NCBI RefSeq assembly: GCF_947498805.1
Contig: NZ_CANMLT010000001.1
Location: 496,001 to 560,000 of the forward strand
Length of the DNA: 64,000 nucleotides
Source: an uncultured Tenacibaculum sp.
GTDB lineage: Bacteria; Bacteroidota; Bacteroidia; Flavobacteriales; Flavobacteriaceae
Direction of reading: 5' to 3'
Made by a program: the position numbers and the translations under genes. Positions within the stretch are counted from its first letter, which is position 1. Every line of letters begins with the position of its first letter. A model generated the notes under the pieces. It made no database searches and was not told the origin of the DNA. It saw nothing but the letters and a program-made list of their open reading frames with translations. Below are positions 16,267 to 26,515 of the stretch, in pieces.

Positions 16267-17937
16267 TTAAAACTCACTTTTCACTGTAAATTCAATTTGT
16301 TGTTTTGTTTTTGGATGTATAAAAGCAATATACTCGGCATGTAAATGAAGTCTATTAGTCTTTTTTCCATATAAATCATCACCCACAATAGGAGTGTTTA
16401 ATCCTAAATGATGGGCAGCATGCATTCGTAATTGATGAGTTCTACCAGTAATTGGATAAAAATGGACTTTGGTTTTACCATTAATAACGTCTATAGTTTC
16501 CCATTTAGTCAATGCCTTTTTTCCTTTATCAAAGCATACCATTTGTTTGGGTCTATGATGAAAATCTACTTTTAAAGGGAGAGAAATTTCTCCAGTTTTT
16601 TCAGGTAGAAGTCCGTCTAATAAAGCTACATAGCGTTTTTGAATGGTTTTATCTTTAAACTGATCTTGTAAGAAATGATGTGCTTCTTTTGTCTTGACAA
16701 TTACTAGAACTCCAGAAGTAGACATATCCAAACGATGTACAATAAGTGGTCCAGTGGCATTTGGAAATCTTTTTCTCATACGAGTGTATACAGAATCTTC
16801 AATCTCCGTCCCTGAGACTGAAAGTAAATCAGCAGGTTTATTAATGACAGCTAAAGTATCATCTTCATATATAACTTCAATCTCTTTTGCCGCTTTTAAC
16901 TCATCATAAATAGGGTTTTCTTCAATATCCAATCCTTCGAGCATATGACTTAGGATAGGTTTGCATTTTCCTACACATGCGGGGTAAAAATAACCATGTT
17001 TTCTTATAGAGGTAACTAAGGGCTTTCCCCACCAAAACTCAGCCATACAAATGGGAGTGAGTTTGTTTAGAAAAGCATATTGTAACAACTTAGGAGCGCA
17101 ACAATCACCTGCGCCAGCTGGGATGTTTTGTTTGGTGTTAGAAAAAATATCAAGAAGGTTTTTTTCTCCAAGTGATGTATTTAAAAAAGAATAATGTTTA
17201 AAGATTTCTTGTTGTACCCAAGCTGATTTTTGCGCACGTTCTTTTTTAAGAAATTCCAGTCGAGATTTAAAAGAATCCAATTCAGTTTTTAAGGTAGACA
17301 ATTTATCGTTCAAATAAACTTCATACTCTCTTAAATAAAAATTTTCATTAATTTTAAGCTGATTGAGCTTGTTCTGATAATTTATTACTTCACTCTTTGA
17401 TAAGTTTTCTTGCAATGTTTTATAAGCTTGTTTTCTGGCTTTCTGTCTAGCTTTTATGTGTTGTTTTTCAGTAGTTAAAAGTTGAGTGTGTTTTTGGTAT
17501 TGTTGCTCGAAATGCTTTTGAATAGTGAGGAATTTATTATTATTTTCAATGCTTTCTATCTCTTTATTGATATTATTTAGTTCATTTTCCGTAGTACGGT
17601 AAAAGCCATCTTTTACAAGTATGTCATAAATAGGAGGTACAAAAAATGAATGCTGCGTGCTTTCTGCCAATTTTCCTGAGAAAGCAGCTATATACCCTAA
17701 TTTACCATTAGGATCTTTAACAACTAAAACTCCAAACATTTTACCTAAGGCATTCTGAGAATCTGGATCGTCAATTCCAAAATCATGATTGAAGTCCTTT
17801 TGGGTTTTTAAATAACACTGTAGCTTCTCACTGGCAATTATAGCCAAGGGATGAGGTGTATAATTAAAAGGAAAAGTAAACTGCTTTGGTAGTTCACGGT
17901 TTGAAATATCAGAAGAGAAATAGTGTAATTTAGACAT
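16267..17937 (-). CDS. RluA-family pseudouridine synthase with long N-terminal extension
   Basis: 556 aa. The catalytic domain occupies about residues 355-556: VHRLDMSTSG carries the catalytic Asp404, followed by KRYVALLDG and GRTHQLRMHAAH. The first 350 residues are not part of standard RluA enzymes. They hold a coiled coil (about 115-245) and a cysteine-bearing part (GAGDCCAPKLLQYA, then YPACVGKCKPILSHML). RluA enzymes modify uridines in rRNA or tRNA; the target here is unknown. From memory, related long forms occur in other bacteria. The extension may bind RNA or metal (inference). Upstream lies a terminator for the acyl-CoA ligase genes. Confidence 0.9.
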   Translation of the reverse strand: MSKLHYFSSDISNRELPKQFTFPFNYTPHPLAIIASEKLQCYLKTQKDFNHDFGIDDPDSQNALGKMFGVLVVKDPNGKLGYIAAFSGKLAESTQHSFFVPPIYDILVKDGFYRTTENELNNINKEIESIENNNKFLTIQKHFEQQYQKHTQLLTTEKQHIKARQKARKQAYKTLQENLSKSEVINYQNKLNQLKINENFYLREYEVYLNDKLSTLKTELDSFKSRLEFLKKERAQKSAWVQQEIFKHYSFLNTSLGEKNLLDIFSNTKQNIPAGAGDCCAPKLLQYAFLNKLTPICMAEFWWGKPLVTSIRKHGYFYPACVGKCKPILSHMLEGLDIEENPIYDELKAAKEIEVIYEDDTLAVINKPADLLSVSGTEIEDSVYTRMRKRFPNATGPLIVHRLDMSTSGVLVIVKTKEAHHFLQDQFKDKTIQKRYVALLDGLLPEKTGEISLPLKVDFHHRPKQMVCFDKGKKALTKWETIDVINGKTKVHFYPITGRTHQLRMHAAHHLGLNTPIVGDDLYGKKTNRLHLHAEYIAFIHPKTKQQIEFTVKSEF

Positions 17938-17950
17938 GTCTAGAGAAAGA

Positions 17951-17976
17951 AAAAGTGTTGCCTAAGCAACACTTTT
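17951..17976 (-). terminator. Terminator after acyl-CoA ligase genes
   Basis: AAAAGTGTTGC (17951-17961) and GCAACACTTTT (17966-17976) form a perfect 11-bp stem with a CTAA loop. It lies just past the minus-strand stop codon at 17983, with T-rich sequence on both strands. Confidence 0.88.
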
Positions 17977-17982
17977 TATATA

Positions 17983-19755
17983 TTAACAATTATAAATTTT
18001 ATCGTATAAATCTTTATAAATATCTTTTATAATTTTACGTTTCATTTTCATGGTTGGTGTTAAATGGCCACCATCAATTGACCATTCGTCTGGAGTAAGT
18101 TCAAAACGCTTGATTTGCTCCCATTTACCAAACTTTTTATTACAAGCATCTACTTCTTCTTGAATACGCTCAATTACTTTTGCATTGGCTACTATAGAAG
18201 CATTATCTCCTAATTCAAGTTGATGTCTTTCCGCCCATTCTCTAACAAATTCGAAGTTAGGTTGAATTAATGCAGCTGGCATTTTTTCTCCTTCACCTAC
18301 TACCATAATTTGCTCGATAAAGCGAGATTGTTTTAATTCTCCTTCTAATAATGGAGGTACTACATATTTACCACCTGAGGTTTTAAACATTTCTTTAGTA
18401 CGTCCGGTAATTTTTAAGAAACCATCTTCGCTAATTTCTCCTTTATCACCCGTATGGAAATATCCATCTTTTAGAACTTCTGCTGTTTTTTCAGGGTCTT
18501 TATAATACCCTTGCATTATATTAGGCCCTTTTACTAGGATTTCTCCTGTCTCTGCAAGTTTTATTTCTACGCCATCTATAATTCTTCCAACGGTACCCAC
18601 TCTAAATCCTCCATTTCTTACATCATTTACAGAAATTACCGGAGAAGTTTCTGTTAAACCATATCCTTCCATAACAGGCATTCCGGCTGCGGCAAAAACT
18701 CTAGTTAAACGAGATTGTAACGCTGCAGATCCCGAAACCATTAATTTCAATTCACCACCAAGTGCTGCTTGCCACTTAGAAAAGATTAATTTACGAGCTA
18801 TTCTTAATTTACGCTCATACATCCATCCATTAGCACCATAAGGTTTGTATTGTAAACCTAATTCAATTGCCCAGAAGAATAACTTCTTTTTAATTCCTGT
18901 TAATTCAGCTCCCTTTGCATAAATTTTGTCGTAAATCTTTTCATACAATCGAGGAACAGCAGTCATTACGTTTGGCTTAATTTCCTGCGCATTTTCGCTT
19001 AATTTTTCAATAGATTCAGCAAAATAAATAGAAACACCACAATATTGATATAGATATAAGATCATACGCTCAAAAATGTGACATACAGGTAAAAAGCTTA
19101 ACCCTTTTTCGTTACCATAGGTAAGAGGAACTCTTTTTTCACTACTCAACACATTTGCTACAATGTTATTATGAGATAACATAACTCCTTTTGGTCTTCC
19201 AGTAGTTCCAGAAGTATATATTAAAGTTGCTAAATCATTTGGTTTTACATTGTTTTTTCTTTCTTCTACTTCAGGCTGATTACTTTCGTCTTTACCTTGC
19301 TCTAATAATTCTTTCCAGTTATTCTCGCCATCAATTTCATCAAAGGTATATACAGCTTTAAGTTGTGTTTGATCTTTAATTTGATTTAACTTTTCAAGAA
19401 TTGTTGTATCCGAAACAAAACAATAAGTAGCTTCAGAATGATTTAAAACATACTGATAGTCTTCTTTTGAAATGGTAGGATAGATAGGAACGTTTTGAGC
19501 ACCTACTTGTAAGATACCGATATCGCAAACATTCCATTCTGTTCTATTATTCGTTGAAATAACCGCTATTTTATCATTTGCTTGTACTCCTAATCTTATC
19601 AAAGCTCTACTTAAAGTATTGGCTTGATCAATGTATTCTTTAGTAGATAAAGAAATCCAATCATTACCATATTTGGTTGATAAAGATTTTTCTAAATTAT
19701 ATTTTTCTAGTTGATAATAAGGAAAGTCAAAAAGACGCGTAATTTCAATCGACAT
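17983..19755 (-). CDS. Long-chain acyl-CoA synthetase (AMP-binding), copy A
   Basis: 590 aa adenylate-forming enzyme. The P-loop is LIYTSGTTGRPKGVMLSH, the A5 motif is EGYGLTETSP, the A7 region is YFHTGDKGEI, and the C-terminal catalytic segment is KTSGGKYVVPP. It activates long-chain fatty acids to acyl-CoA for lipid synthesis or beta-oxidation, at the membrane or in the cytosol. It belongs to the FadD15-like group common in Bacteroidota. Copy B lies 72 bp upstream on the same strand; both are 590 aa and align along their whole length, so they arose by tandem duplication. The two may differ in chain-length preference (inference). Confidence 0.93.
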   Translation of the reverse strand: MSIEITRLFDFPYYQLEKYNLEKSLSTKYGNDWISLSTKEYIDQANTLSRALIRLGVQANDKIAVISTNNRTEWNVCDIGILQVGAQNVPIYPTISKEDYQYVLNHSEATYCFVSDTTILEKLNQIKDQTQLKAVYTFDEIDGENNWKELLEQGKDESNQPEVEERKNNVKPNDLATLIYTSGTTGRPKGVMLSHNNIVANVLSSEKRVPLTYGNEKGLSFLPVCHIFERMILYLYQYCGVSIYFAESIEKLSENAQEIKPNVMTAVPRLYEKIYDKIYAKGAELTGIKKKLFFWAIELGLQYKPYGANGWMYERKLRIARKLIFSKWQAALGGELKLMVSGSAALQSRLTRVFAAAGMPVMEGYGLTETSPVISVNDVRNGGFRVGTVGRIIDGVEIKLAETGEILVKGPNIMQGYYKDPEKTAEVLKDGYFHTGDKGEISEDGFLKITGRTKEMFKTSGGKYVVPPLLEGELKQSRFIEQIMVVGEGEKMPAALIQPNFEFVREWAERHQLELGDNASIVANAKVIERIQEEVDACNKKFGKWEQIKRFELTPDEWSIDGGHLTPTMKMKRKIIKDIYKDLYDKIYNC

Positions 19756-19827
19756 AAATTCAAAATTTTGGGCTCTGCAAAGTATGAAAAATACGTCGAT
19801 TGTACAAGATTTATCTTATTGCCTGAT

Positions 19828-21600
19828 TTATTGCGGATTGTATATTTTTTTATGTAGATTCTGGTATTTTTCTAAAATAATTTTACGTTTCATTTTTAAT
19901 GTTGGGGTAAGATGACCATCTTCGATAGTCCAAACATCAGGTGTGATTTCGAAACGCTTAATTTGCTCCCATTTACCAAATTTTCTATTGTAATAGTCTA
20001 CTTCTTTTTGAATTCTAGCAATAAGATTCTCATCGGTAGAAATGTTTTCAATAGTATGATTATGACGATTCGCCCATTCTTTAACAAAATCTGGAGCAAT
20101 TTGGATCAATGCGGCAGGCATTTTTTGTCCTTCTCCAATAACCATAACTTGTTCTATAAAACGTGATTTTTTTAATTCACTTTCTAATACCGCCGGAGCT
20201 ATGTATTTACCTCCAGAAGTTTTAAAAATTTCCTTTTTACGATCGGTAATCTTTAGAAATCCATCATCATCAATAGTTCCGATATCTCCTGTATGTAAAT
20301 ATCCGTTTTGAATGGTTTGTTGTGTAAGTGCTTCATTCTTATAATACCCCTGCATTACCAGTGAGCCTTTTACAAGTATTTCTCCGTCTTCAGCAATTTT
20401 TACATCCACACCTTCTATGATTCTACCGACAGTTCCGATTTTAAATCCGTTATTACGCATATCTGAAACAGATACTGCAGGTGAAGTTTCTGTCATACCA
20501 TATCCTTCTAAAATTGGAATTCCAGCTGCAGTAAAAACTTTTATTAAACGCGCTTGTGTTGGAGCACTACCAGCTACCATAAAATGTAAATGATTTCCTA
20601 AAGCTTCTCGCCATTTTTTAAAAACCAACTTTCTTGCAATTCCCAATTGAAACTCATACCACCAGCCATTTTCTTTATAAGGTTTGTATCTCTCTCCAAG
20701 GTTTAAAGACCAGTAAAATAATGACTTTTTAATACCAGATAAGTTACTTCCTTTGTCTACGATTTTATCAAAAACCTTTTCTAAGAGTCGAGGCACCACG
20801 GCCATATAGTGAGGCTGTATTTCTTTTAAATTATCTCCAATTTTATCAATGCTTTCAGCAAAATGAATTTCAAATCCCATTCCTTGACAATAATAGGCTG
20901 AGGCTCTTTCGAAAATATGACAAATGGGTAAATAGCTGATTACTCTTTTTTTGTTGTCATGTAAATCGATTCGTTTTGAAACTGCAAAAATATTATCTAC
21001 AATGTTTTTATGGCTTAGCATAACCCCTTTGGGAGTTCCGGTAGTTCCTGAAGTGTAGATAATGGTGGCTAAATCTTCTGATTGAATAGAGTTTTTTAAA
21101 GAGTTTATTTCTGAAGAGAAATCAGTTTGAATGCCAATATTTACAAAAAAATCCCAATCATATGCTGTATCTAAGTTTTCAAAGGAAAATACTTTTTGAA
21201 GTTGGGTTTGATCTTTTACTTTAGTTACTTTTTGATAAAGTTCATCATCAGAAACAAAACAAAAAACACTATCTGAATGATTTAAGATATAGGCATAATC
21301 TTTTTCTGAAAAAGTAGGATATAAAGGAACGTTAATAGCTCCTATTTGTAAAATACCAATATCTAGCATATGCCATCTAGGAGAGTTTTGCGAAACAATT
21401 ACGGCTATTTTATCACCTTTTTTAATGCCTAGTTTTAACAAAGAACTACTTACCTTATTGATCTCTTCGATGTACTCTTCAGTAGAAGTACTTACCCATT
21501 TTTCGTCTGTTTTATGTACCAAGCAATGTGGTTGTGGGTACTTATCTAGTTGGTAATAAGGGAAGTCAAATAAGCGTGTAATCTTTGCGGAGTTCAACAT
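19828..21600 (-). CDS. Long-chain acyl-CoA synthetase (AMP-binding), copy B
   Basis: 590 aa paralogue of the downstream gene, with IIYTSGTTGTPKGVMLSH, EGYGMTETSP, YLHTGDIGTI and KTSGGKYIAPA. All catalytic motifs are intact, so it should be active. The two proteins share the start pattern ITRLFDFPYYQL and the end pattern GHLTPTMKMKRKII (copy A) or GHLTPTLKMKRKII (copy B). The start at 21600 gives MLNSAKITRLFDFPYYQ. Its promoter must lie in the 152-bp region shared with the large plus-strand operon; I could not assign it. Confidence 0.93.
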   Translation of the reverse strand: MLNSAKITRLFDFPYYQLDKYPQPHCLVHKTDEKWVSTSTEEYIEEINKVSSSLLKLGIKKGDKIAVIVSQNSPRWHMLDIGILQIGAINVPLYPTFSEKDYAYILNHSDSVFCFVSDDELYQKVTKVKDQTQLQKVFSFENLDTAYDWDFFVNIGIQTDFSSEINSLKNSIQSEDLATIIYTSGTTGTPKGVMLSHKNIVDNIFAVSKRIDLHDNKKRVISYLPICHIFERASAYYCQGMGFEIHFAESIDKIGDNLKEIQPHYMAVVPRLLEKVFDKIVDKGSNLSGIKKSLFYWSLNLGERYKPYKENGWWYEFQLGIARKLVFKKWREALGNHLHFMVAGSAPTQARLIKVFTAAGIPILEGYGMTETSPAVSVSDMRNNGFKIGTVGRIIEGVDVKIAEDGEILVKGSLVMQGYYKNEALTQQTIQNGYLHTGDIGTIDDDGFLKITDRKKEIFKTSGGKYIAPAVLESELKKSRFIEQVMVIGEGQKMPAALIQIAPDFVKEWANRHNHTIENISTDENLIARIQKEVDYYNRKFGKWEQIKRFEITPDVWTIEDGHLTPTLKMKRKIILEKYQNLHKKIYNPQ

Positions 21601-21687
21601 AGAAAAAGGTTTTGCTAAAGCTAATAAAAAGATTTCAATAAAACCTAACTTGTACGTTTTCTTGACCTATATATCTAATTTATTTCT

Positions 21688-21716
21688 TTGAAAAACAAGA
21701 AATTATTTTATTTTTG
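21688..21716 (+). promoter_or_regulatory. Bacteroidota promoter of the large surface operon
   Basis: TTG at 21688-21690, 18 bp, then TATTTTTG (21709-21716), a full match to the Bacteroidota primary-sigma form TTG...TAnnTTTG. It lies 36 bp before the ATG at 21753 and is the only good promoter I found for the plus-strand run to 57282. Confidence 0.65.
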
Positions 21717-21752
21717 CATCCGCTGTGCATAATGTTAAAAACCCCTTAGTCT

Positions 21753-24700
21753 ATGAAAAAAAAGATACTCTTCTTTTTTACATTATTTATCTATATATAT
21801 GGTGTAAAAGCCAATTCTCTTTCAAATAATTTACCGGCAGACTCTCTATCTACCAAAGAAAACGTTTCTAAAGTTTTTAATTTTGGTTATCAAGATAAAG
21901 GGGAATTTACGCAGAGGTATCTTCAAGAAAATTATAAACCAACACCTCAAATTGATAGCTTAAAAGCAAAAATGGTAAATGTTTTTAATGCTATTGAAGA
22001 AAAAGGAAGTTATACGGCTTTGTTGGGAGCTGATGATATGATTAGCTTGCCTGTTGGTGTAAAGAAGAAATGGGGTAATTTAACGACAATACTTGGAGTT
22101 AGTGAAGCTAAATTTTATCCAGAATATACAGAGGTAACACTTTTTGCTAAAATAATTCTTCCACAATCAGGATCGAATGGTAAGCAGCTAGAATTATTTT
22201 TTGGAGCAAACAATGTTAAGATATCACATACTGGAGGTATTTATGGTGATGCTAATATTTCTTTATTTGGTGATGTTCCAATTCCTATTCAAGGAAGTAA
22301 AACATTATTGGAGTTAAAGGGAGGTTTTAATATGAAAACCGGGAAGGTAGCGAATAAAACCTATGTCACTATTGATTGTAGTGGGGTAAAGGAAATAGGA
22401 GTCGCAGCAGATGTTATCTTTTCAAGAAATTTAATAGAACCTTTAGATTCAAATTATAAGTTAATTCCTGATGATCGAACTAAGAAAACGAAAGTAAAAG
22501 GATCGTTTGAAGTAAAAGTAAATGATTGGAATAACATTTTGGCAGAAGTTAATTTTGATCGTCCTTTTCAAATAACAAATAGTTTGATAGACACTGAAAA
22601 AGGTAAGTTAGGTATTGCCTTTGAAGTGGAAAAAGCTGTTTTTGACTTTAGTGATTTTAGAAATTCTGAAAGCGTTCAATTTCCTCTAAATTATAAAGAA
22701 AAATATCTAATTCCTGGAAATGAAGAGCTTTGGAGGGGAGTTTATGCTAAAAAAGTAAAAGTTGTTTTACCTCCTGAGTTTATGAAAAGGTCAGAGAATA
22801 ATCGACTGAAAATTTCTGCAGAAAACTTACTCATAGATGGGGAGGGCCTTACAGGACAATTTTCGATAGAAGAGCTTTTTTCTATTGAAGAAGGAATCGC
22901 TTCAGGTTGGGGAATATCTGTAACGGATTTGCATGCATCTTTTACAGCAGGAAAACTTACAGGAGCAGGTTTTGGCGGACATGTCGCTTTACCTACAGCA
23001 GAGGTAACAAAAGAAGATGTTATTAATCAAACAGAGTCATCTGTAAAAGGAATAAGAAAAGCTATAAAATATACAGCTATAATTGATGTAGGTAATGAAG
23101 ATTATAGTTTGACTTTGGAACCTTTTGCTGAAGAAGGGTTGGATTTTCCAGTTTTTGTTGCAAAAGCACATTTAAAATCTAATTCAACGATAACTTTAAG
23201 AGTTAAAGAAGGTAAGTTTAGACCCCGTGCAAATTTATATGGGAGTCTTACCATCAAAGGAGGAAATGGTGGAAGTGCAGAATTAGTGAATTTTAAAGGA
23301 ATTACCTTTCAGAATCTACAATTACAAACTGAAGTACCTTATTTTTCTGTGGACTATATGGGGTATAAAGGTCCTGTAGATTTATTATATTTTCCAGCAA
23401 CTATTTCAGATTTAAAGGTTACTTCTAATAACAATAAAGCTTCTTTAGCTTTTGATTTAGATGTAAATATGATGAAGAAAGGATTTCGAGGAGCAACGAA
23501 ACTAGAAATAGTTGGTAAATTCGAGAATAAAGAAGAACTGCACACTTGGAAGCTACATCAAATAAAGGTATACAAAATAGATGTAGAAGCAAATCTTGGA
23601 AAAGTTAAGTTTAAAGGATTTGCTGAGATTAAAGACAACGATCCTGTATATGGAAATGGATTCTATGGAGAATTGGAAGCCGATTTTAATGATATAAACG
23701 TAAAAGCTACGGCTTGGTTCGGGAAAACTGATGTACGCTATTGGTACGTAGATGCATACGTTGATATGTCGAGTATGCGTACAAAACCTACAATTGGTCC
23801 TGTTTCGATAAATGGCTTTGGAGGAGGAGCATATTATCACATGACAAAGAAATCAAATCCACCAAAATTAGTTTATCAAGGACAAGTAGATAAAGATGGT
23901 AATCCGATTCATGTAAAAACACCTGGTCCTCCATCGGGAATGGATTATGTGCCAGATGCTGATTCAGGTTTAGGGTTTAGAGCTATGATAGGTTTTGAAT
24001 TAGGAAATGCAAGAGCCTTTAATGGAAAAATTGGTTTTGAAATGGCGTTTAACGCGCATGGAGGAATGAATAGAATTTTGTTTTTCGGAGAGGCGCACAT
24101 CATGAAAACTATTGATTTTAAGTTCGGAGAAAAGTTTAAGAAAAAACTTACGGGCATGCAGGAGAAGATTAATAGTTTCGGAGAGAATAATAAGACAATT
24201 CAAGCATTAAAAGAAGAGAATTTAGTAGAATATAGTAAGGTAGCATTCCCTCAAGATGGACTTACTTTTGATGCAGGAATAGACGCTCACTTTTCTATGG
24301 AAATGGACTTTGTAAATAGTACCTTTCATAGTGAAATGGAGGTATATGTTAATACACCAGGGAATTTCTTTAGCGGTGTAGGACCAAGAGGAAGAGCTGG
24401 TTGGGCTGTTTTCCATACAGGACCTGATGGCTGGTACTTGCATATGGGAACTCCAAAAGATCGTATAGGACTACGAGTAGGAATTGGAGGATTTAGTATT
24501 AAAGCTACAACTTATTTAATGATTGGAGATGAAATACCAGGAAGTCCACCACCACCGCAAGCAGTAGCCGATATTTTAGGAGTAAGCATGGATAGTTTAG
24601 ACTATATGCGTGATTTAAACGCACTGGGAACAGGTAGAGGTTTTGCTATTGGAATGGATTTGAGCGTAGATACAGGAGAAATGAATTTCCTAATATTTTA

Positions 24701-26495
24701 TGCACGATTTAGAGCTGGACTTGGGTTTGACATCATGGTAAAGGACTATGGGGAAACAGCTTGTAAAGGAAGTGGTCAAATAGGAATTGATGGATGGTAT
24801 GCAAACGGACAAGCGTACGCTTATTTAGAAGGAGAGCTAGGTATTAAGATCAACTTATGGTTTGTAAAGAAAAAAATTCCAATTATTAAAGCTGGAGCTG
24901 CGGTTTTACTTCAAGCTAAATTACCTAATCCGGCTTGGTTTAGAGGATATGTAGGAGGACATTTTAGTGTGTTAGGAGGTTTAATAAGAGGACGTTTTAG
25001 GTTTAAGATAGAATTAGGGGATGAATGTGAGATTATTAATGGAGCTCCATTAGGAGGTCTTAAGATAATCTCAGGAGTTACACCCGATAATGATGCTGCC
25101 AATATAGATGTCTTTACTACACCGCAAGCGGCATTTAATATGAGGATAAACGAACCATTTGAATTGGAAGATGATGAAGGTGTAAAAACCTATAGAATTT
25201 TGTTAGATGAATATACGGTGGTTAAAGAAGGAAATACAATTGAGGGAGAATTAGAATGGAATGAACAAAATGATATTGCGAATTTTGTTTCTTTAGATGT
25301 GTTACCACCTAATTCAACGATCAATGTTAAAGTTGCTGTGACCTTTCAAGAGTTAAAATCTGGAACATGGGTTGATATCATGCATAAAGGAAAAAGAGCG
25401 AAGGAAATTGAAGAAAGAACATTTACTACAGGAGAAGCGCCAGATTATATACCTGTTAAAAATATTACCTATTCATATCCTGTATTAGATCAAACTTATT
25501 TTTATCAAAAAGAAACCACAACTGGATATGTTAAATTGAAAAGAGGACAACCGTATTTATTTTCTCCAGATTCTGAATGGACTCAGAAAGTAAGATACCT
25601 TAATGAAGAAGGACATGTTGTTTCTAATACGGTTTCTTATGACAAAGGAGCAAGACAAGTTAATTTTAAGTTTAGTGAATTAATTAAAGAGAAGAAATAT
25701 GAACTAAATATTGTTAGTTTTCCTCCAGGACAAGAAAGTGCTGATAATTCAGTAACCTATACAGATGTAGAAACTGGTCAAGAAGGAAACACTGTTCAAG
25801 TGAAAAATAAGAATGTGCAAAATGTTGTTAATAATGATGCAGAAACAATTGTATTAAAGTATAGTTTTACGACTAGTAAATACAACACTTTTGCTGATAA
25901 AATTGATGATAAAGATGTTGTTCAGCATTTCTTAGAACCAATTTATTCAGATGTTCATGCAATTCAAACCGATGTAGAAAAATCTGAGAGACTCGATGCT
26001 TTAGAGTTAGAAGGAGGAGAATATTCAGGGTACAAACCAATGGTTGTTGTAGAGGCAACTTTAGATGATTCTTATTATAAAAACAGGATTTATCAGTTAA
26101 TTTATAAGAACTATCCATTAGAACCTGAATTTACTGTTAATAGAGATACAGAATTATTAGGTTTACCACCAAGAAAAGGAGTAGATATTTTAACATGGTA
26201 TGTACCATATTTAAAACAAAGACCTACGTATTCGTTATTAGATATTAGAATTCCATTTAGATATCATTTACCATATTACTATAAGAAAGACTTTATAGAT
26301 ATTCAATATAAAGTAGTAAATAAATATCTGGGAGATCCTACAAAATATAGTACTGAAATTGTAAAGTATGATTATATCATAAATGGTGTATTCCCTGCAA
26401 TAAGATCAGGAAAGTATAAGGTAAAAATGCAATATGTAATGCCTGGAAATAAATTAGGATCAAGTACGACCTTTAAATATAAAAATCCGTTTTAA
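21753..26495 (+). CDS. Large exported beta-rich protein of unknown function
   Basis: 1580 aa. An N-terminal signal peptide (MKKKILFFFTLFIYIYGVKA) is followed by a long region of alternating, glycine-rich beta strands (about 90-1110), for example GLGFRAMIGFELGNA and GLRVGIGGFSIKATTYLMIG, interrupted by a proline run (GSPPPPQ). The last 450 residues look like Ig- or FnIII-type domains. I see no T9SS sorting signal, lipobox or enzymatic motif. The strand pattern could be a stacked beta-solenoid or a barrel-like shell in the envelope. It is first in the operon and its stop overlaps the next frame (TAATG). From memory, very large proteins of this kind occur next to FnIII proteins in other flavobacteria, but I cannot name the family. 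Confidence 0.9.
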   Translation: MKKKILFFFTLFIYIYGVKANSLSNNLPADSLSTKENVSKVFNFGYQDKGEFTQRYLQENYKPTPQIDSLKAKMVNVFNAIEEKGSYTALLGADDMISLPVGVKKKWGNLTTILGVSEAKFYPEYTEVTLFAKIILPQSGSNGKQLELFFGANNVKISHTGGIYGDANISLFGDVPIPIQGSKTLLELKGGFNMKTGKVANKTYVTIDCSGVKEIGVAADVIFSRNLIEPLDSNYKLIPDDRTKKTKVKGSFEVKVNDWNNILAEVNFDRPFQITNSLIDTEKGKLGIAFEVEKAVFDFSDFRNSESVQFPLNYKEKYLIPGNEELWRGVYAKKVKVVLPPEFMKRSENNRLKISAENLLIDGEGLTGQFSIEELFSIEEGIASGWGISVTDLHASFTAGKLTGAGFGGHVALPTAEVTKEDVINQTESSVKGIRKAIKYTAIIDVGNEDYSLTLEPFAEEGLDFPVFVAKAHLKSNSTITLRVKEGKFRPRANLYGSLTIKGGNGGSAELVNFKGITFQNLQLQTEVPYFSVDYMGYKGPVDLLYFPATISDLKVTSNNNKASLAFDLDVNMMKKGFRGATKLEIVGKFENKEELHTWKLHQIKVYKIDVEANLGKVKFKGFAEIKDNDPVYGNGFYGELEADFNDINVKATAWFGKTDVRYWYVDAYVDMSSMRTKPTIGPVSINGFGGGAYYHMTKKSNPPKLVYQGQVDKDGNPIHVKTPGPPSGMDYVPDADSGLGFRAMIGFELGNARAFNGKIGFEMAFNAHGGMNRILFFGEAHIMKTIDFKFGEKFKKKLTGMQEKINSFGENNKTIQALKEENLVEYSKVAFPQDGLTFDAGIDAHFSMEMDFVNSTFHSEMEVYVNTPGNFFSGVGPRGRAGWAVFHTGPDGWYLHMGTPKDRIGLRVGIGGFSIKATTYLMIGDEIPGSPPPPQAVADILGVSMDSLDYMRDLNALGTGRGFAIGMDLSVDTGEMNFLIFYARFRAGLGFDIMVKDYGETACKGSGQIGIDGWYANGQAYAYLEGELGIKINLWFVKKKIPIIKAGAAVLLQAKLPNPAWFRGYVGGHFSVLGGLIRGRFRFKIELGDECEIINGAPLGGLKIISGVTPDNDAANIDVFTTPQAAFNMRINEPFELEDDEGVKTYRILLDEYTVVKEGNTIEGELEWNEQNDIANFVSLDVLPPNSTINVKVAVTFQELKSGTWVDIMHKGKRAKEIEERTFTTGEAPDYIPVKNITYSYPVLDQTYFYQKETTTGYVKLKRGQPYLFSPDSEWTQKVRYLNEEGHVVSNTVSYDKGARQVNFKFSELIKEKKYELNIVSFPPGQESADNSVTYTDVETGQEGNTVQVKNKNVQNVVNNDAETIVLKYSFTTSKYNTFADKIDDKDVVQHFLEPIYSDVHAIQTDVEKSERLDALELEGGEYSGYKPMVVVEATLDDSYYKNRIYQLIYKNYPLEPEFTVNRDTELLGLPPRKGVDILTWYVPYLKQRPTYSLLDIRIPFRYHLPYYYKKDFIDIQYKVVNKYLGDPTKYSTEIVKYDYIINGVFPAIRSGKYKVKMQYVMPGNKLGSSTTFKYKNPF

Positions 26496-26515
26496 TGTTG
26501 GTAGTTGAAAGAAAT

